Shown piece after piece: positions 11,517 to 22,160 of a stretch of 64,000 nucleotides of DNA. Position 1 is the first letter of the stretch; every line of letters begins with the position of its first letter. This DNA is from Persicaria tinctoria (taxonomy: Eukaryota; Streptophyta; Magnoliopsida; Caryophyllales; Polygonaceae): NCBI GenBank assembly GCA_037127255.1, contig JBANSL010000003.1, positions 43,081,314-43,145,313 of the forward strand. The letters run 5' to 3'. The position numbers were made by a program, and so were the translations under genes. Below the pieces are notes generated by a model. That model ran no database searches. It was not told where the DNA came from and saw only the letters and a program-made list of their open reading frames with translations.

Positions 11517-12932
11517 CTACGAAAGTGCATCCCTGTTGAGCATTCCAATCTCACGTCTAATGAAGGTGAACCTGTCCTCTGCCAAAGGCTTAGTAAAAAT
11601 GTCAGCCCATTGATAATCAGTTGAAATAAAAGATATGGACACATCACCTTTTTCGACATGGTCTCTAATGAAATGATGTCTTACATCAATATGTTTGGTC
11701 CTTGAATGCTGAACATGATTCTTTGTGATTGATATGGCACTTGTATTGTCACACTTAATGGGAATACCTTTGAGGTTGATGCCAAGATCTCTCATTTGTT
11801 GAGCTATCCAAAGGATTTGGGAGCAACATGCTCCAGCTGCTATGTATTCGGCTTCGGCACTGGATAGAGCAACTGAGTTTTGTTTCTTTGAATGCTAACT
11901 GATCAAGGATGCTCCTAAGAATTGGCAGCATCCTGACGTGCTCTTCCTATCCACCTTATAGCCTGCAAAATCTGCATCAGAATACCCGATTAATGTAGAA
12001 TCTTTTTGCTTTGGGTACCATAAGCCAAGCTCCTTAGTGCCATTGAGATATCGAAAGATCCTCTTCACATCCACGAGGTGAGATTCTTTAGGGTCAGCTT
12101 GAAACCTAGCACACATGCAAACCCTAAACATGATGTCAGGTCTACTAGCCGTAAGATAAAATAAAGATCCAATCATCCCTCGATACTCCTTTTGATTGAT
12201 ACTCTTCTCAGTCTTGTCTTGATTTAGAGATAAGGTTGAGCTCATGGGTGTCTTGGCTGCTTTGGATTAATCCATCTTGAACTTCTTCAAGAGATCCTTA
12301 GTGTACTTTCTTTGGTTGACAAAGATCCCTTTCTTGGATTGATGAACTTGTAATCCCAAAAAGAAGTTGAGTTCACCCATCAAGCTCATCTCAAATTTAC
12401 TGCACATGATGTCAGAAAATTCTTTTCCTTTGGTCTTGATAAAAAGAGTCTTGTCGATCAACCCCCTTTTAAAATCATTTTCTAAAAGATATTTTGACAA
12501 GCGCTCGTACCAAGCTCTTGGGGCTTGTTTCAAACCACAAAGCACTTTGTCTAGTTTGTAAACATGATTAGGAAATTCCGAACTTTCAAAACCTAGGGGT
12601 TGAGCCACATAGACTTCTTCCTCTAAGAAACCATTAAGAAAAGCACAATTGACATCCATTTGATATAACTTTATGATCATAAAAGATGCAAATGCTAATA
12701 ATATGCAAATGGCTTCAAGCCTGGCTACGGGAGCAAAAGTCTCCTTGTTGTCAATACCTTCCTCTTGATTGTAGCCTTGAGCAACAAGCCTTGCTTTGTT
12801 CCTCACGATCTTACCATTCTCATCTAGCTTGTTCCGAAATACCCAACGTGTGCCAATGACTGATTGATGCTTTGGCCTAGGCTTCAAGGTCCATACTTTG
12901 TTCCTTTCAAATTCGTTAAGCTCACTTTGCAT
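11517..12932 (-). pseudogene. Copia pol remnant: reverse transcriptase and RNase H
   Basis: One minus-strand frame from 12932 to 11517 holds the Copia reverse transcriptase (VWTLKPRPKHQSVIGTRWVF, ARLVAQGYNQEEGID, CGLKQAPRAWYERLSKYL) and RNase H (SDADFAGYKVDRKSTSG, DNTSAISITKNHVQHSRTKH, ADIFTKPLAE). Stops interrupt it near 12264 and 11892. The catalytic YVDD block is absent: the frame jumps from TKGK straight to EFSDIMCSKFEMS, so about 25 residues were deleted in frame. Everything upstream (gag, protease, integrase) is gone. The plus-strand inverted fragment at 13168-13440 does keep YVDD. Confidence 0.88.
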
Positions 12933-13167
12933 AGAAATGATTCAGTCCGGCTCTTAAAGGGCCTCATCTACCTTCTTTGGTTCTATAAGAGAAACAAACG
13001 CGTGAAAAGCAAAAAGATCTTTAAATATAGAACGAGTTTGAACACTAGATGTAGGGTCAGAAATGATATTCTTTAATGAGTGTGATGAGGAGTATTTAAA
13101 TTTTCTTATGCTAGTCTCAGCTCCTTGATTCTTTAATGAGTGTGATGAGGAGTATTTAAATTTTCTT
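12933..13167. repeat. Rearrangement junction with a 60-bp tandem duplication
   Basis: The segment ttctttaatgagtgtgatga through ttaaattttctt occurs at about 13070-13109 and again 60 bp later at about 13130-13168. It lies between the minus-strand pol and its inverted copy. Confidence 0.7.
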
Positions 13168-13440
13168 TGTTTCTTAGAGGAAGAAGTCTATGTGGCTCAA
13201 CCCCTAGGTTTTGAAAGTTCGGAATTTCCTAATCATGTTTACAAACTAGACAAAGTGCTTTGTGGTTTGAAACAAGCCCCAAGAGCTTGGTACGAGCGCT
13301 TGTCAAAATATCTTTTAGAAAATGATTTTAAAAGGGGGTTGATCGACAAGACTCTTTTTATCAAGACCAAAGGAAAAGACATTTTGGTTATTCAAATATA
13401 TGTTGATGATATATTGTTTGGTGCTACTAACACATCTTTG
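13168..13440 (+). pseudogene. Inverted copy of a Copia reverse-transcriptase segment
   Basis: This plus-strand frame repeats, in inverted orientation, the segment from FLEEEVYVAQ to IKTKGK also present on the minus strand at about 12428-12631. Over about 205 bp I see no mismatch. It then continues through the block missing from the other copy, QIYVDDILFGATN, and a short partial repeat of QIYVDDIL follows at 13459-13480. It abuts the right LTR, where a primer-binding site should be. Confidence 0.85.
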
Positions 13441-13480
13441 TGTAGTAAATTTGGCGCTCAAATATATGTTGATGATATAT

Positions 13481-14531
13481 TGAAGGTTCGATAATGTATA
13501 ACAAATTAATATAAAGATACTCTAGAAGGGGAGTTGAATAGAGTATGCCGGTTTTTCGCAGATAATCTCAAGACTTTTGAAACGCTCGTAAAACCCTTTG
13601 AGATTAGACTTAATCTTTTCTCTGAAAACCTGAATCACAAACAAGTTATAAGATTCGAAACAAGTGCGGAAATATGGTAAAGCAATAAGTATAGGACACA
13701 ATAAATTATTTACGAGGTTCGACACGAACTTGGCCTACGTCCCCGCCTAGGGTTCTTCCACAACCCTATGATTCAACCGACTTTTATTGATTCACAAGAC
13801 TTAGGATCCTAATAGCTCACCGAGAAGCCTCTCTCCTATACAATTGCAATCTAGTCAACTCACGTTCCCTTGGAGTCCTAGACCAATCTAGAAGAGCCCC
13901 ACATCTCTCAGCTATCTAGTACAATCCTCTTACACTTAGTGAATCAATTGCCTAGTGTCCACTTCCTGAGTTAAAAACTCTCGAGTATAACACTCACTCG
14001 AAATATATCCTATAAGCTCACAGTGTAACTCTCAAATGCTTTGAAACGAAATAAATGACTCTTAAGAACTAGCAGAGAGCACACGAGGAAGACACATTGA
14101 CTTGAAGGCTTGAATGTATGAAAGCTTGTGTTCAACGAATGTATTGCAGTCTTCCCTTCTTCCTTTTCATTATACTGAACAAATCGGCGCCTAAGGATCT
14201 CAACCAACGGCTATAGCAGATCATGGCTTGAGATGGATTCTTCACGATCTTCTATTCTTGGAAACTCTGAAGCCATGATCTTCCGATTTTATTCTCCACG
14301 TTATTCAGCTCAAGGAACGAAATATAATTCGAAAAGCTTCCTGAAATGTTAGTATATATAAAATAATATGTGGAAGCATATAATAACATATAATAATATT
14401 CGGACATAATATAATAAAGTACATGTTTTGTGTTTCATCAACACAGTTGTAGCTTGAAGACCTTTGACACAAACTGTGTATCAAAGCCTTTGAAACTTAT
14501 ACCGATTTTCATCAAGGGAGTGGAGTTATCA
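13481..14531 (-). repeat. Right (5') LTR of the Copia element
   Basis: It starts TGAAGGTTCG and ends GAGTTATCA, 1051 bp. It is followed by the target duplication AGTAC at 14532-14536 and then by resumed chromovirus gag. Confidence 0.93.
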
Positions 14532-14536
14532 AGTAC

Positions 14537-15117
14537 TTCTCTCTTTTTGAAATCCAAGAAAACCAAAAGGTGGAGTTGGCGGCGATGTATATGCATGATC
14601 AAGCAGACACTTGAATCCAGGGGTACTTGATGCAGCGACGTGGGGTATGTTGGAAGGAAATGATTGAGGCCTTGTGTACCACATTTGGAGAAAAGCAAGG
14701 TGTGGATGTGGTTGAGGAATTCAATAAATTGCATCAATCTGACGATCTAGAAGATTAAAACGAAAGGTATGAAGAATTGCGTGCATGGATGCTTTTAAAT
14801 AATCCTCATCTCCCTAAAAGCTAATTTGTGATTAGTTACAACAGTGGGCTTAGAGCTGAAATCAAACCCCTCGTTAAGCTGGGTCATCCAAAGGATTTGG
14901 CAGATTGTTTAGAACTTGCAAGAATGCATAATGTTGCAGTTCAAGCGTTGGTGAAAGTGAGCAACAATCCATGGAAATCGGGTAGTAATTGGACTCAAGA
15001 AGGGTCAATAACCGGGTCAATTGGAGCTAAACAGATGGGGGAATTCAAGAGAGTTCCCGGGCTTTGCTTCAGATGTGGTCATAAGTACTTTGTAGGCCAC
15101 AAATTCAAGACTACATA
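14537..15117 (+). pseudogene. Chromovirus gag, C-terminal part
   Basis: Capsid sequence resumes (FSLFEIQENQKVELAAMYM, ERYEELRAWML) and runs to a zinc knuckle. A TAA near 14757 and another stop near 14822 break it. The knuckle reads CFRCGHKYFVGHKFK: the last cysteine of the CX2CX4HX4C pattern is replaced by Phe, so zinc binding is probably lost. Confidence 0.8.
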
Positions 15118-15118
15118 A

Positions 15119-15622
15119 GTTAAGCTTGCTCTAGCAGAAGAGGAAGAAGACTCCACAGATCAATCCTTAGATGAAACTCTATTGGAGGAAGAGGGTTGTG
15201 AAGGGTTCGTGAGGGCCCTTACTGAAAATGGATCCGATACATCTATCATGGTTAAAGGCTATGTGGGGAAGAGACTGATCAACGTGTTGATAGACAGTGG
15301 TTCACCACACAGTTTTGTGGATCCTTCGATTGTAAATGAAGCAGGTTTCAAGTTGACTGCAACCAATCTGATGATAGCAGAACGATTGAACAAGGGAAAG
15401 ATGTTTTGCATACATGAATGTAAAGGGTTTAAGTGGGCAATGCAAGGTGAAAATTATATGTTTGACATCAGGGCCTTGAAGGTTGGAGAATTTGAATTAC
15501 CGTTGGGTGTGAATTGGATGAAGTGTTATAGTCCAGTTCAATTTGATTATAATAGGATCACAATTGCATTTTCCAACGAGGGTAAAAGAAACGAATTAGA
15601 AGGAATTGTGGATCACAAATAA
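15119..15622 (+). pseudogene. Chromovirus aspartic protease
   Basis: The retropepsin catalytic motif is present as LIDSGSPHSFVD, followed by the expected hydrophobic strands and LGVNWMKCYSPVQFDY. The protease would cut the Gag-Pol polyprotein. An acidic spacer (EEEEDSTDQSLDE) links it to gag. The frame ends in TAA at 15620-15622, where an intact element would continue into the reverse transcriptase. Confidence 0.8.
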
Positions 15623-15628
15623 GAGCAT

Positions 15629-16786
15629 GTGGTAAGACATATCACAGCAAAGGAGCTACAACTAAAGTCAAATAGCCACCAGCTGGAATCTGTTTTGGAC
15701 GTGGTCCAACCTTTCCAACTTTATGGTAAAATGGAATCAGTACAAGAGGAGATACAACAGATTTTGGACCAGTTCAAGGATGTATTTGCAGAGCCAACTT
15801 ATCTTCATCCAGAGAAAGGATGTGAGCATAGTATCCCTCTAAAGTGGGCACACGGGCTATTTGCTCCAACCTTACATGTATCGCCATGGCCAAAAGGATG
15901 AAATTGAGAAGCAAATCAAGGAGATGTCCTCGTCAAGGCTCATCCAGCCTAGTCAAAGTCCATTTCTTTCCTCAACCTTACATGTCAAAAAGAAGGATGG
16001 AACATGGAGATTCTATGTGGACTATAGGAAGCTCAATGATGCTACAGTCAAGGAACAATTTCCAATCCCCAACATTGAAGAATTGTTGGATATGCTCAGG
16101 GAGCAGTGGTGTTTTCTAAGTTGGATTTGAGGGTTGGTTATCATCAAGTCAGGATAACTGAGAATGATATTCCAAAGACTGCTTTTCAAACACATAATGG
16201 CCATTATGAGTTCAATGTGATGCCATTCAGATTGAGGAATGCACCAGCCACGTTCCAATCTCTTATGAATGTGGTTTTTGCCCAATTCTCGAGGAAGTAT
16301 GCCTTTGTGTTTTATGATGGTATTCTCAATTACAGTGCCAACTTACAAGAGCATGTGGGTCACTTGTTATATGTGTTAGAGAGTATTAGAAAGCACCAGC
16401 TATATGCCAATCAGCCTAAGTGTAGTTTTGCTGTTGAGAAGGTAGAATATTTGGGGCATGTAATATCTACTGATGGGGTGGCTACGGATAAAACAAAGAT
16501 TGAAGCTATTATGAATTGGCCATTACCTAAGAATTAGAAGGAATTAAGAAGTTTCTTAGGCTTGGCATGGTACTACAGGCGCTTCATAAGAGGCTTTGGG
16601 GTTATTTGTAGACCGTTGACTGAGATGTTGAAGAAGGAAGCTTTCCAGTGGACTGCAATTAGTATTGATGCCTTCCCCCAGAGCAGAAAGCTACTCTCTT
16701 GTCCACCTGTATTAACCTTACCCAATTTTTCACTACAATTCCAAGTGGAAGTTGATGCTTGAGATGAGGGAATTGGAGCAGTGCTT
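15629..16786 (+). pseudogene. Chromovirus reverse transcriptase and start of RNase H
   Basis: Recognisable Ty3 motifs are KDEIEKQIKEM, VKKKDGTWRFYVDYRKLND, FSKLDLRVGYHQVRI, MPFRLRNAPATFQSLMN, VEYLGHVIS and the RNase H connection RFIRGFGVICRPL. The catalytic box reads YDGI where the family has a DD pair, so the second metal-binding Asp is Gly and the enzyme should be inactive. Two roughly compensating frameshifts lie near 15890 and 16105, and stops occur near 16535 and 16760. The frame breaks at 16786 inside the motif GIGAVLQ and resumes at 23463 after the gag-only element. Confidence 0.88.
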
Positions 16787-16792
16787 CAAATT

Positions 16793-18061
16793 TGACGGAG
16801 GGGAAACCTGTCGTTGATTCCGTCAAAGAAACTCAAACCTAAAACTAGTACAGTAATAAGTAAGAGGTCGATCCCACAGGGAAATTTATAACTCAAGTGC
16901 GATTTGAATGTTGATTAAGTAACCACAGAAGGGGGTTTTTGTGTGAAAGTTTTTAAAGCAAATTAACGAAAGCAGAATAAGTGATTTTGGTTTAAACAAT
17001 TTAGAGAAGCAATTCCACCTACAATTTTCCACTTTATCGGATTGAAGCGATCCTTGTAACTTCTTCTCGTCCTATTATGTTTCCTATGAATGCCCTTGTC
17101 CCGACCTAATATAGTTACTAGTCCAACCAGTCCTAGCAACCCTTATCAATCGAACAGTCCCTAAAGAAGGATTTAACCCAATTGATAGCTTTAAGTTTAG
17201 AGATTAGCCAAGGTATTTGCAGTCCCTAAAAAAGGATTTAACAACACATTCAACTTCCTACTTATTCAATTAGTTCAACCAGCCCTAAAGGAATAAGTTT
17301 GCCACTTAGGTTAAGGTTCACAACCAGGAATCTACAAAACCTTAGCGATTGAATTGATCTAACGAGTTGGCCAGACAAGATAGAACAAAACAATAATTAA
17401 TTAAGCACAAAGAAGTTGAAGCATTCACAAACAGGAAACTAGGAGCGAGAATTAGAAACTCACAATCAATCCGAATAAAGCTTCAAATTGCAGGCAGAAT
17501 CGATGAGTTTAGTTCCTCATGGAAGACATCGCTCCAAAAATCTCTAAAAAGTCTAATGGTTGAATGAATAGAATGAATGGTCAAGAAAAATAATATAAAA
17601 GGCCTAATTAAAACATCCAATTCGGCCACCAAACAAACTAGATAAAAAACTAGGGTTTCAAAACACGCGCTGGGCGCTGTCCGTACGTGCGGCGGCCGCC
17701 GCAAGGGCTGCGGCGCCCGCCGCAACTGCCTTCCCAGGTACCCGTTGCGGCGGCCGCGGCACTAGCTGCGGCACCCGCCGCATCTAGCTTTTTGCCGTGA
17801 CCTTGCTTCCTCTGCGGCCTTCTCTTGTCTTGTCTTGCTTCTTCCTTTCTTGTTCCTTCCCATGTATCTTGTGTTTCTCTTCGAGACATCGCATCTCCCA
17901 AATGTGTTCCGATTCAATCTGCGAGATAAACACAAAATTGCGCAGAATCCGAACTTTTCCAAAATAAACACAAGATGCAATTTAACGATAAAGCAAGCAA
18001 GAAATGCAACCTAAACTAAACTAAATGTATCTATAATGCCTATCTAAAATATGCATTATCA
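16793..18061 (-). repeat. Left (3') LTR of the gag-only element
   Basis: It starts TGACGGAGGGG and ends GCATTATCA in plus coordinates, 1269 bp. It has a GC-rich repeat block at about 17690-17790 (GCGGCGGCCGCCGC and variants) in otherwise AT-rich sequence. Confidence 0.92.
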
Positions 18062-18080
18062 AATTCCCCCACACTTAACC
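18062..18080 (-). promoter_or_regulatory. Polypurine tract of the gag-only element
   Basis: On the minus strand AAGTGTGGGGGAATT abuts the 3' LTR, as expected for the plus-strand primer. Confidence 0.75.
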
Positions 18081-19481
18081 TTTGCTTGTCCTCAAGCAAT
18101 GACAGAATGAACATGAATCAATGTATCCCATAGGAAATCCCTTCAAGTTCCAACATTACCAAAAAGCAACATCTTAGCAAGTGAAACCATAAACCAAGCA
18201 AACAAATGTCATAGCATGTATTCAGGTGATCAGAGCTTAGAAGTAGACATCATCCAACCTCACCAGAAATATGTGTTTCACTCATGTGTTTAGGCATTTA
18301 GGTACAACTCTCAACTCAAACCAATAATGCACTAAGCTCATAGACATTGACCACCATATCACCAATTATCTACCAAAATGTCATTACTTGCGGGATAACA
18401 TAAATAAACTAAAAATGCAACACTTTTTTTCTTTTTCTTTGGTTTCTTTTCTCTTTTTTTTTTCTTTTTCTTGTCTTGGTGCTTTCCTTAGGCGAAGCGC
18501 AAACATGGGTGTCATGAATGGCCCCGGTCTATCAACACCTTAACTGTGAATATGAATATGAAGTCCACTTGAACATCTTTTGACGCAAGTTGCAAACATG
18601 GGTGTCATGAATGAACCTGGTTACTCAATGATCAAGCTTCCTTTCTTAGTGGATAACTTTCAACACCTTTTTGCGCGAATCATACACATGGGTGTCATGC
18701 GTAGACCCGGTTACTCAGAGTATCAACCATTGCCACCTTATTCACTAAATATGCATAAAATTGAATAACAAAAAGACTCAAAATATAAACATACACCCCG
18801 CAAGCAACAAACATGTGCATTGGTCTTCAAAAATAGATACTGCAGTCAATGCCAAGAGGTAGCAACACTAGGCGAGTAATTCACACAATTGAGCAAAAGA
18901 ATTCCAAATAAGGCCAACCATCCTCACAGGGTCATGTTTTTAGGACTTCAATCATAATTTAGCTTAATCATACATGCTCAATTACATTTGCTAGCTTATG
19001 TTCCACAAAAATCAAATAGCAATACTCAAAACATCCAGAACTCCATGGGATTTATATGAATCATGCTTGAAATTTAAATTAGAGGACAACTAAGCAAGAT
19101 GGGTATTTGAATCACACATATATATGCAATGCATGCTCTATTTTAATATTTTCGATTTTTCTTTTTTTTCTTTTTTTTTTTTTTTTAAATTCCGAAAATT
19201 AAATTAAATAAAAACTAAACAACAACTTAATTAAACTTAAACATGGTGCAGAAAATGAAATATGCTCTAACTCTATGCACTATGTAAATAAAACTCCTCT
19301 CCCCCACACTTGAAGTTTTCATTGCCCTCAATGAAACATTAAAGACAACAAAAGTGAAACTCATATACTCAGGGTGAAGGAAAAGAAAAAGAAAATAAAT
19401 CTGAAAAATGTACCTCGGGTTGCCTCCCGAGAAGCGCCTTTGTTTCATGTCGTTGGCTCGACGTGATGGCCCTTGATTGGC
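18081..19481. other. Non-coding internal region with a degenerate ~91-bp tandem repeat
   Basis: No reading frame is supported here, where pol would lie in an autonomous element. The motif acatgggtgtcatg recurs at about 18504, 18597 and 18688 within related ~91-bp units, each followed by a ccggt/cctggt block and ctcaatg/cagag variants. T-rich tracts lie at 18424-18470 and 19158-19186. Confidence 0.6.
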
Positions 19482-20393
19482 CTATGTTCCTCCACCAGGG
19501 TCACCAACACCGGTCATTTCATTGACAAATGCAGGCACCCTTGAAAGGTGTAGCTTCCTGTTCCAGCGTTCAGCCATTTCTCTTAGCTCCTCTCCATGGG
19601 CTATGCCTGGGGGTTGTCCTGAAATCACATAAGATTGCAATTTGTTAGGAGGTTCAAATTTCCATAAACTATGTTCCTTAGTTGTCTCTAACAAATCACG
19701 AAACTTGTTGTTATGATTAGTATTGTCAGCAATAGGCATATCTAACGAAGTTTCAGGAGAAAGCTTAGCGTGATTAAAGAGAGGGAATTCTATCTTTCTT
19801 CCATCAAACTCCATAGTCAATAGACCCTCACAACAATCAATTTTTGTTTTCGCAGTTTTCAGGAATGGCCTTCCCAGTATAATGGGTGTTTCAGGGGTTC
19901 CCTGCTCCATATCTAAAACAAAGAAATCCACAGGGAAAAACAAATCATCCACCATAACTAAAACATCTTCAACAACGCCTCTTGGCCTGATTTGTGAACG
20001 ATCAGCAAGCTGCACTGTAACCCCAGTCTCAGTCAGAGGACCCAAACCCAAAGACAAATACATGTTATAAGAAATAACATTAATTGAGGCTCCTAGATCT
20101 AACATGGCTTGTTTGAATCTAGTGTTCCCAATCGCACATGGAATCGTAAACATACATGGATCTCCGCATTTTTCAGGCAATTTCCTTTGCAACATAGCAG
20201 AAACATTTTCATTCAAGCTTACCTTTTCCTTCTTTTTCAGTCTCTGCTTCCTCTTGATGGTGCACAATTCCTTCAAAAATTTAGCATATCTAGGAATGCT
20301 CTTAATCAAGCTAAGTAAAGGAATGTTTACCGCACACTTGCCGAATGTCTCGTAGATCTCCTTGTCATTCTCATATGTTCGTGTGTCTTTCAA
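19482..20393 (-). pseudogene. Protease segment of the gag-only element
   Basis: A 303-aa frame contains a retropepsin-like domain typical of Athila-type elements: AMLDLGASINVISYNMYLSLG, then VQLADRSQIRPRGVVEDVLV and ILGRPFLKTAKTKID. The Asp is present in the DLGA variant of the usual DTGA/DSGA. It lies in a different frame from gag and has no polymerase downstream; the frame stops at 19482. The upstream region (20394-20520) is acidic/Ser-rich by low complexity and does not form a clean link with gag. Confidence 0.8.
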
Positions 20394-20519
20394 GGCTTCC
20401 GGAAAAGGCGGGATGGGCTTGGAATCTCCATAGGTAAGGGAGAAGAGGAAGAAGAAGAAGAAAGAGGAAGAGAAGAGAAAGGAGGTAAGGAAGAGGACGT
20501 ACCAGAAGCTTAACTGTCG

Positions 20520-20672
20520 GCGGCTGAACGAGCGGCGGGCGCGGCATCAAGTGCGGCGGGCGCCGCAGAGGGAGCAGCGGCGGGTGTCGCTGGAATCGCC
20601 TCTCTGGCGGCGGGCACCGCAGAGGCTAGCGGCGGGCGCCGCAAAGGTTGCCGCGGGCGCCGCACCTCTGTT
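20520..20672. repeat. GC-rich repeat cluster between gag and protease
   Basis: Variants of CGGCGGGCGCCGC occur about seven times. In the gag frame this gives an Ala/Pro-rich stretch with a stop. The same motif is repeated in both LTRs at 17690-17790 and 23055-23185, and copy number there differs between the LTRs. Confidence 0.8.
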
Positions 20673-20695
20673 ACGCCGTTTTCACCTTCATTTAT

Positions 20696-22033
20696 CTATA
20701 TTTCTTCGTCCATCATCTCCTCATCGTCTTTTTGAGTTGTGGCAATCAGTTCCTTGCCACTCCTAAGCATTATTGCACTGACATTCTCCTTAGGATTCTC
20801 AACCGTCTGTGATGGAAGCTTACTTGCATCGTTTGCCATCTTCGCGCTTAAGACCTGAATGAGCTGACTCATTTGATTCTCAATATTTGTCATCCGATCT
20901 GATTGCTGCTTCTCCAGAGTCGCCATCCGCTCTGACTGTTGTTTATCATTCCTCATGACCAATCGTGACAGTTGCTGCAATGGGTCCTCATTATTCCCAT
21001 TTGATTGCTGCTGACCTCCCTGTCGAGGTTCATATTGTTGTTGAGGCCTTTCCTGTTGCCCCCCTTGCTGATTGAAAGAGGCTTGATAGTTCCCATAGCC
21101 TTGCTGATAGCCCCTATTGTAGTTGTTGTTGTTGAAATACCCAGGATTTCCATAATTGCCTTGCATAGGCCTTTGTTGAGCGAAGTTCCCAATGGCATTC
21201 AATTCAACATTAGGATCTTGTAGAAGTGGGCACGTGTCCATGGGATGAGTGTATTGACTGCAGAGACCACATGCCTTCAGTTGTTGAGGAGTCCTATCAA
21301 TAAACATTCGTTTCATCATCTCCTTAACCTCTTCCATATCAGTCTGAAGTGCAGCCACATTAGCATCAACAGCGAGTACACCCCCAGCGCGAGGGCCCTT
21401 GTTGAACTGTCTGGAGCCCTCAGATAGCTCCTTAAACACCTCCCATGCCGCGGCAGGCGTCTTGTTCAGCATGTTACCTCCACAAGCAGAATTCACTGTT
21501 TTTCGCTCTATATCAGTCAACCCATTAAATAGAAAGAGGACCAGATCCTTTTGAGCGTACCCATGGGATGGGCAGCTAGCGCAGAGTTTCTTGAAACGCT
21601 CAAAATACTCATGAATGGACTCTGTCGCGTACTGCTCAATGCTGCTGATAGACCTTTTCAAAGCATTTAGCTTTGTTGCAGGGAAGTACATCTCTAGGAA
21701 GACTCTTTTCATCTCGGCCCAAGTAGCAATAGAGTCGGGTGGTAGATAGAAGAACCATTCGTTTGCATCATCCTTCAGAGTGAAAGGAAATGCTCTCAGC
21801 TTGATCTGCTCTTCAGTTACATTCGCTGGTTTCATCCCAACAACCACCCTATGGAATTCAGACAGATGCTTGTGGGGATCCTCCCCACTCAACCCATGGA
21901 ATTTGGGTAGAAGATGAACTACCCCTGACTTAAGCTCGAAGTTGACTCCTTCTGCAAGTGCAGGGAATTGGATTGCCAGGGGTTGCTGTGCCGGATCATG
22001 AGCAGAAAGCTCCTTTAGAGTGAGGTTCGCCAT
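20696..22033 (-). CDS. Gag protein of the gag-only element (intact frame)
   Basis: This 445-aa uninterrupted frame starts at the ATG at 22033. The capsid domain is clear: FHGLSGEDPHKHLSEFHRVV, DDANEWFFYLPPDSI, W..MKRVFLEMYFP, SIHEYFERFKKLCASCPSHG, LVLFLFNGL. A complete zinc knuckle, CGLCSQYTHPMDTC (CX2CX4HX4C), follows. Then comes a Gln/Asn/Tyr/Gly-rich, prion-like stretch (YGNPGYFNNNNYNRGYQQGY) and a coiled-coil-like repeat of LEKQQSDRM. An open gag in a copy with near-identical LTRs suggests the capsid is under selection or recently was, since particles may be needed to pick up enzymes in trans. Confidence 0.88.
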   Translation of the reverse strand: MANLTLKELSAHDPAQQPLAIQFPALAEGVNFELKSGVVHLLPKFHGLSGEDPHKHLSEFHRVVVGMKPANVTEEQIKLRAFPFTLKDDANEWFFYLPPDSIATWAEMKRVFLEMYFPATKLNALKRSISSIEQYATESIHEYFERFKKLCASCPSHGYAQKDLVLFLFNGLTDIERKTVNSACGGNMLNKTPAAAWEVFKELSEGSRQFNKGPRAGGVLAVDANVAALQTDMEEVKEMMKRMFIDRTPQQLKACGLCSQYTHPMDTCPLLQDPNVELNAIGNFAQQRPMQGNYGNPGYFNNNNYNRGYQQGYGNYQASFNQQGGQQERPQQQYEPRQGGQQQSNGNNEDPLQQLSRLVMRNDKQQSERMATLEKQQSDRMTNIENQMSQLIQVLSAKMANDASKLPSQTVENPKENVSAIMLRSGKELIATTQKDDEEMMDEEI

Positions 22034-22137
22034 CTCTGCAATGCTTTCTACAGAGAAGAATTAGTAGCAAAGGTATGGACCAAGTAAGACGGTCCACACC
22101 AAGATCAACACTAAAAACACACAAGAATTTAATAAAA

Positions 22138-22156
22138 ATCCCCGGCAACGGCGCCA
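22138..22156 (-). promoter_or_regulatory. Primer-binding site, tRNA-Asp type
   Basis: The plus strand reads ATCCCCGGCAACGGCGCCA, the 3' end of plant tRNA-Asp including CCA as I know it. On the element strand this is TGGCGCCGTTGCCGGGGAT. A 4-nt spacer, aatt, separates it from the LTR at 22161. Confidence 0.88.
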
Positions 22157-22160
22157 AATT

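Larger units (their letters stand above)
7909..14531 (-). mobile_element. Ty1/Copia element with an extra ORF after pol (Sirevirus-like), internally deleted
   Basis: Two LTRs of exactly 1051 bp (TG...CA) flank the element. The 5-bp duplication AGTAC sits at 7904-7908 and 14532-14536. The coding parts are on the minus strand, and a purine tract lies next to the left LTR, so the left LTR is the 3' one. By hand I count about 49 differences between the LTRs (4.7%). At an assumed 1.3e-8 substitutions per site per year that is roughly 1.8 million years. Gag, protease, integrase and the primer-binding site are missing. Next to the right LTR lies instead an inverted copy of part of the reverse transcriptase. 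An ORF3 between pol and the 3' LTR points to the Sirevirus group. Confidence 0.88.

Noticed and set aside
17483..17980. Small ORFs shared by both LTRs of the gag-only element, starting MRRAPQPLRR or MGDAMSRRET
   Set aside because: Identity between copies comes from LTR duplication; no conserved domain, and the GC repeat changes their length.
20551..20766. Arg/Ala-rich plus-strand frame
   Set aside because: Translation of the GC-rich repeat cluster between gag and protease.
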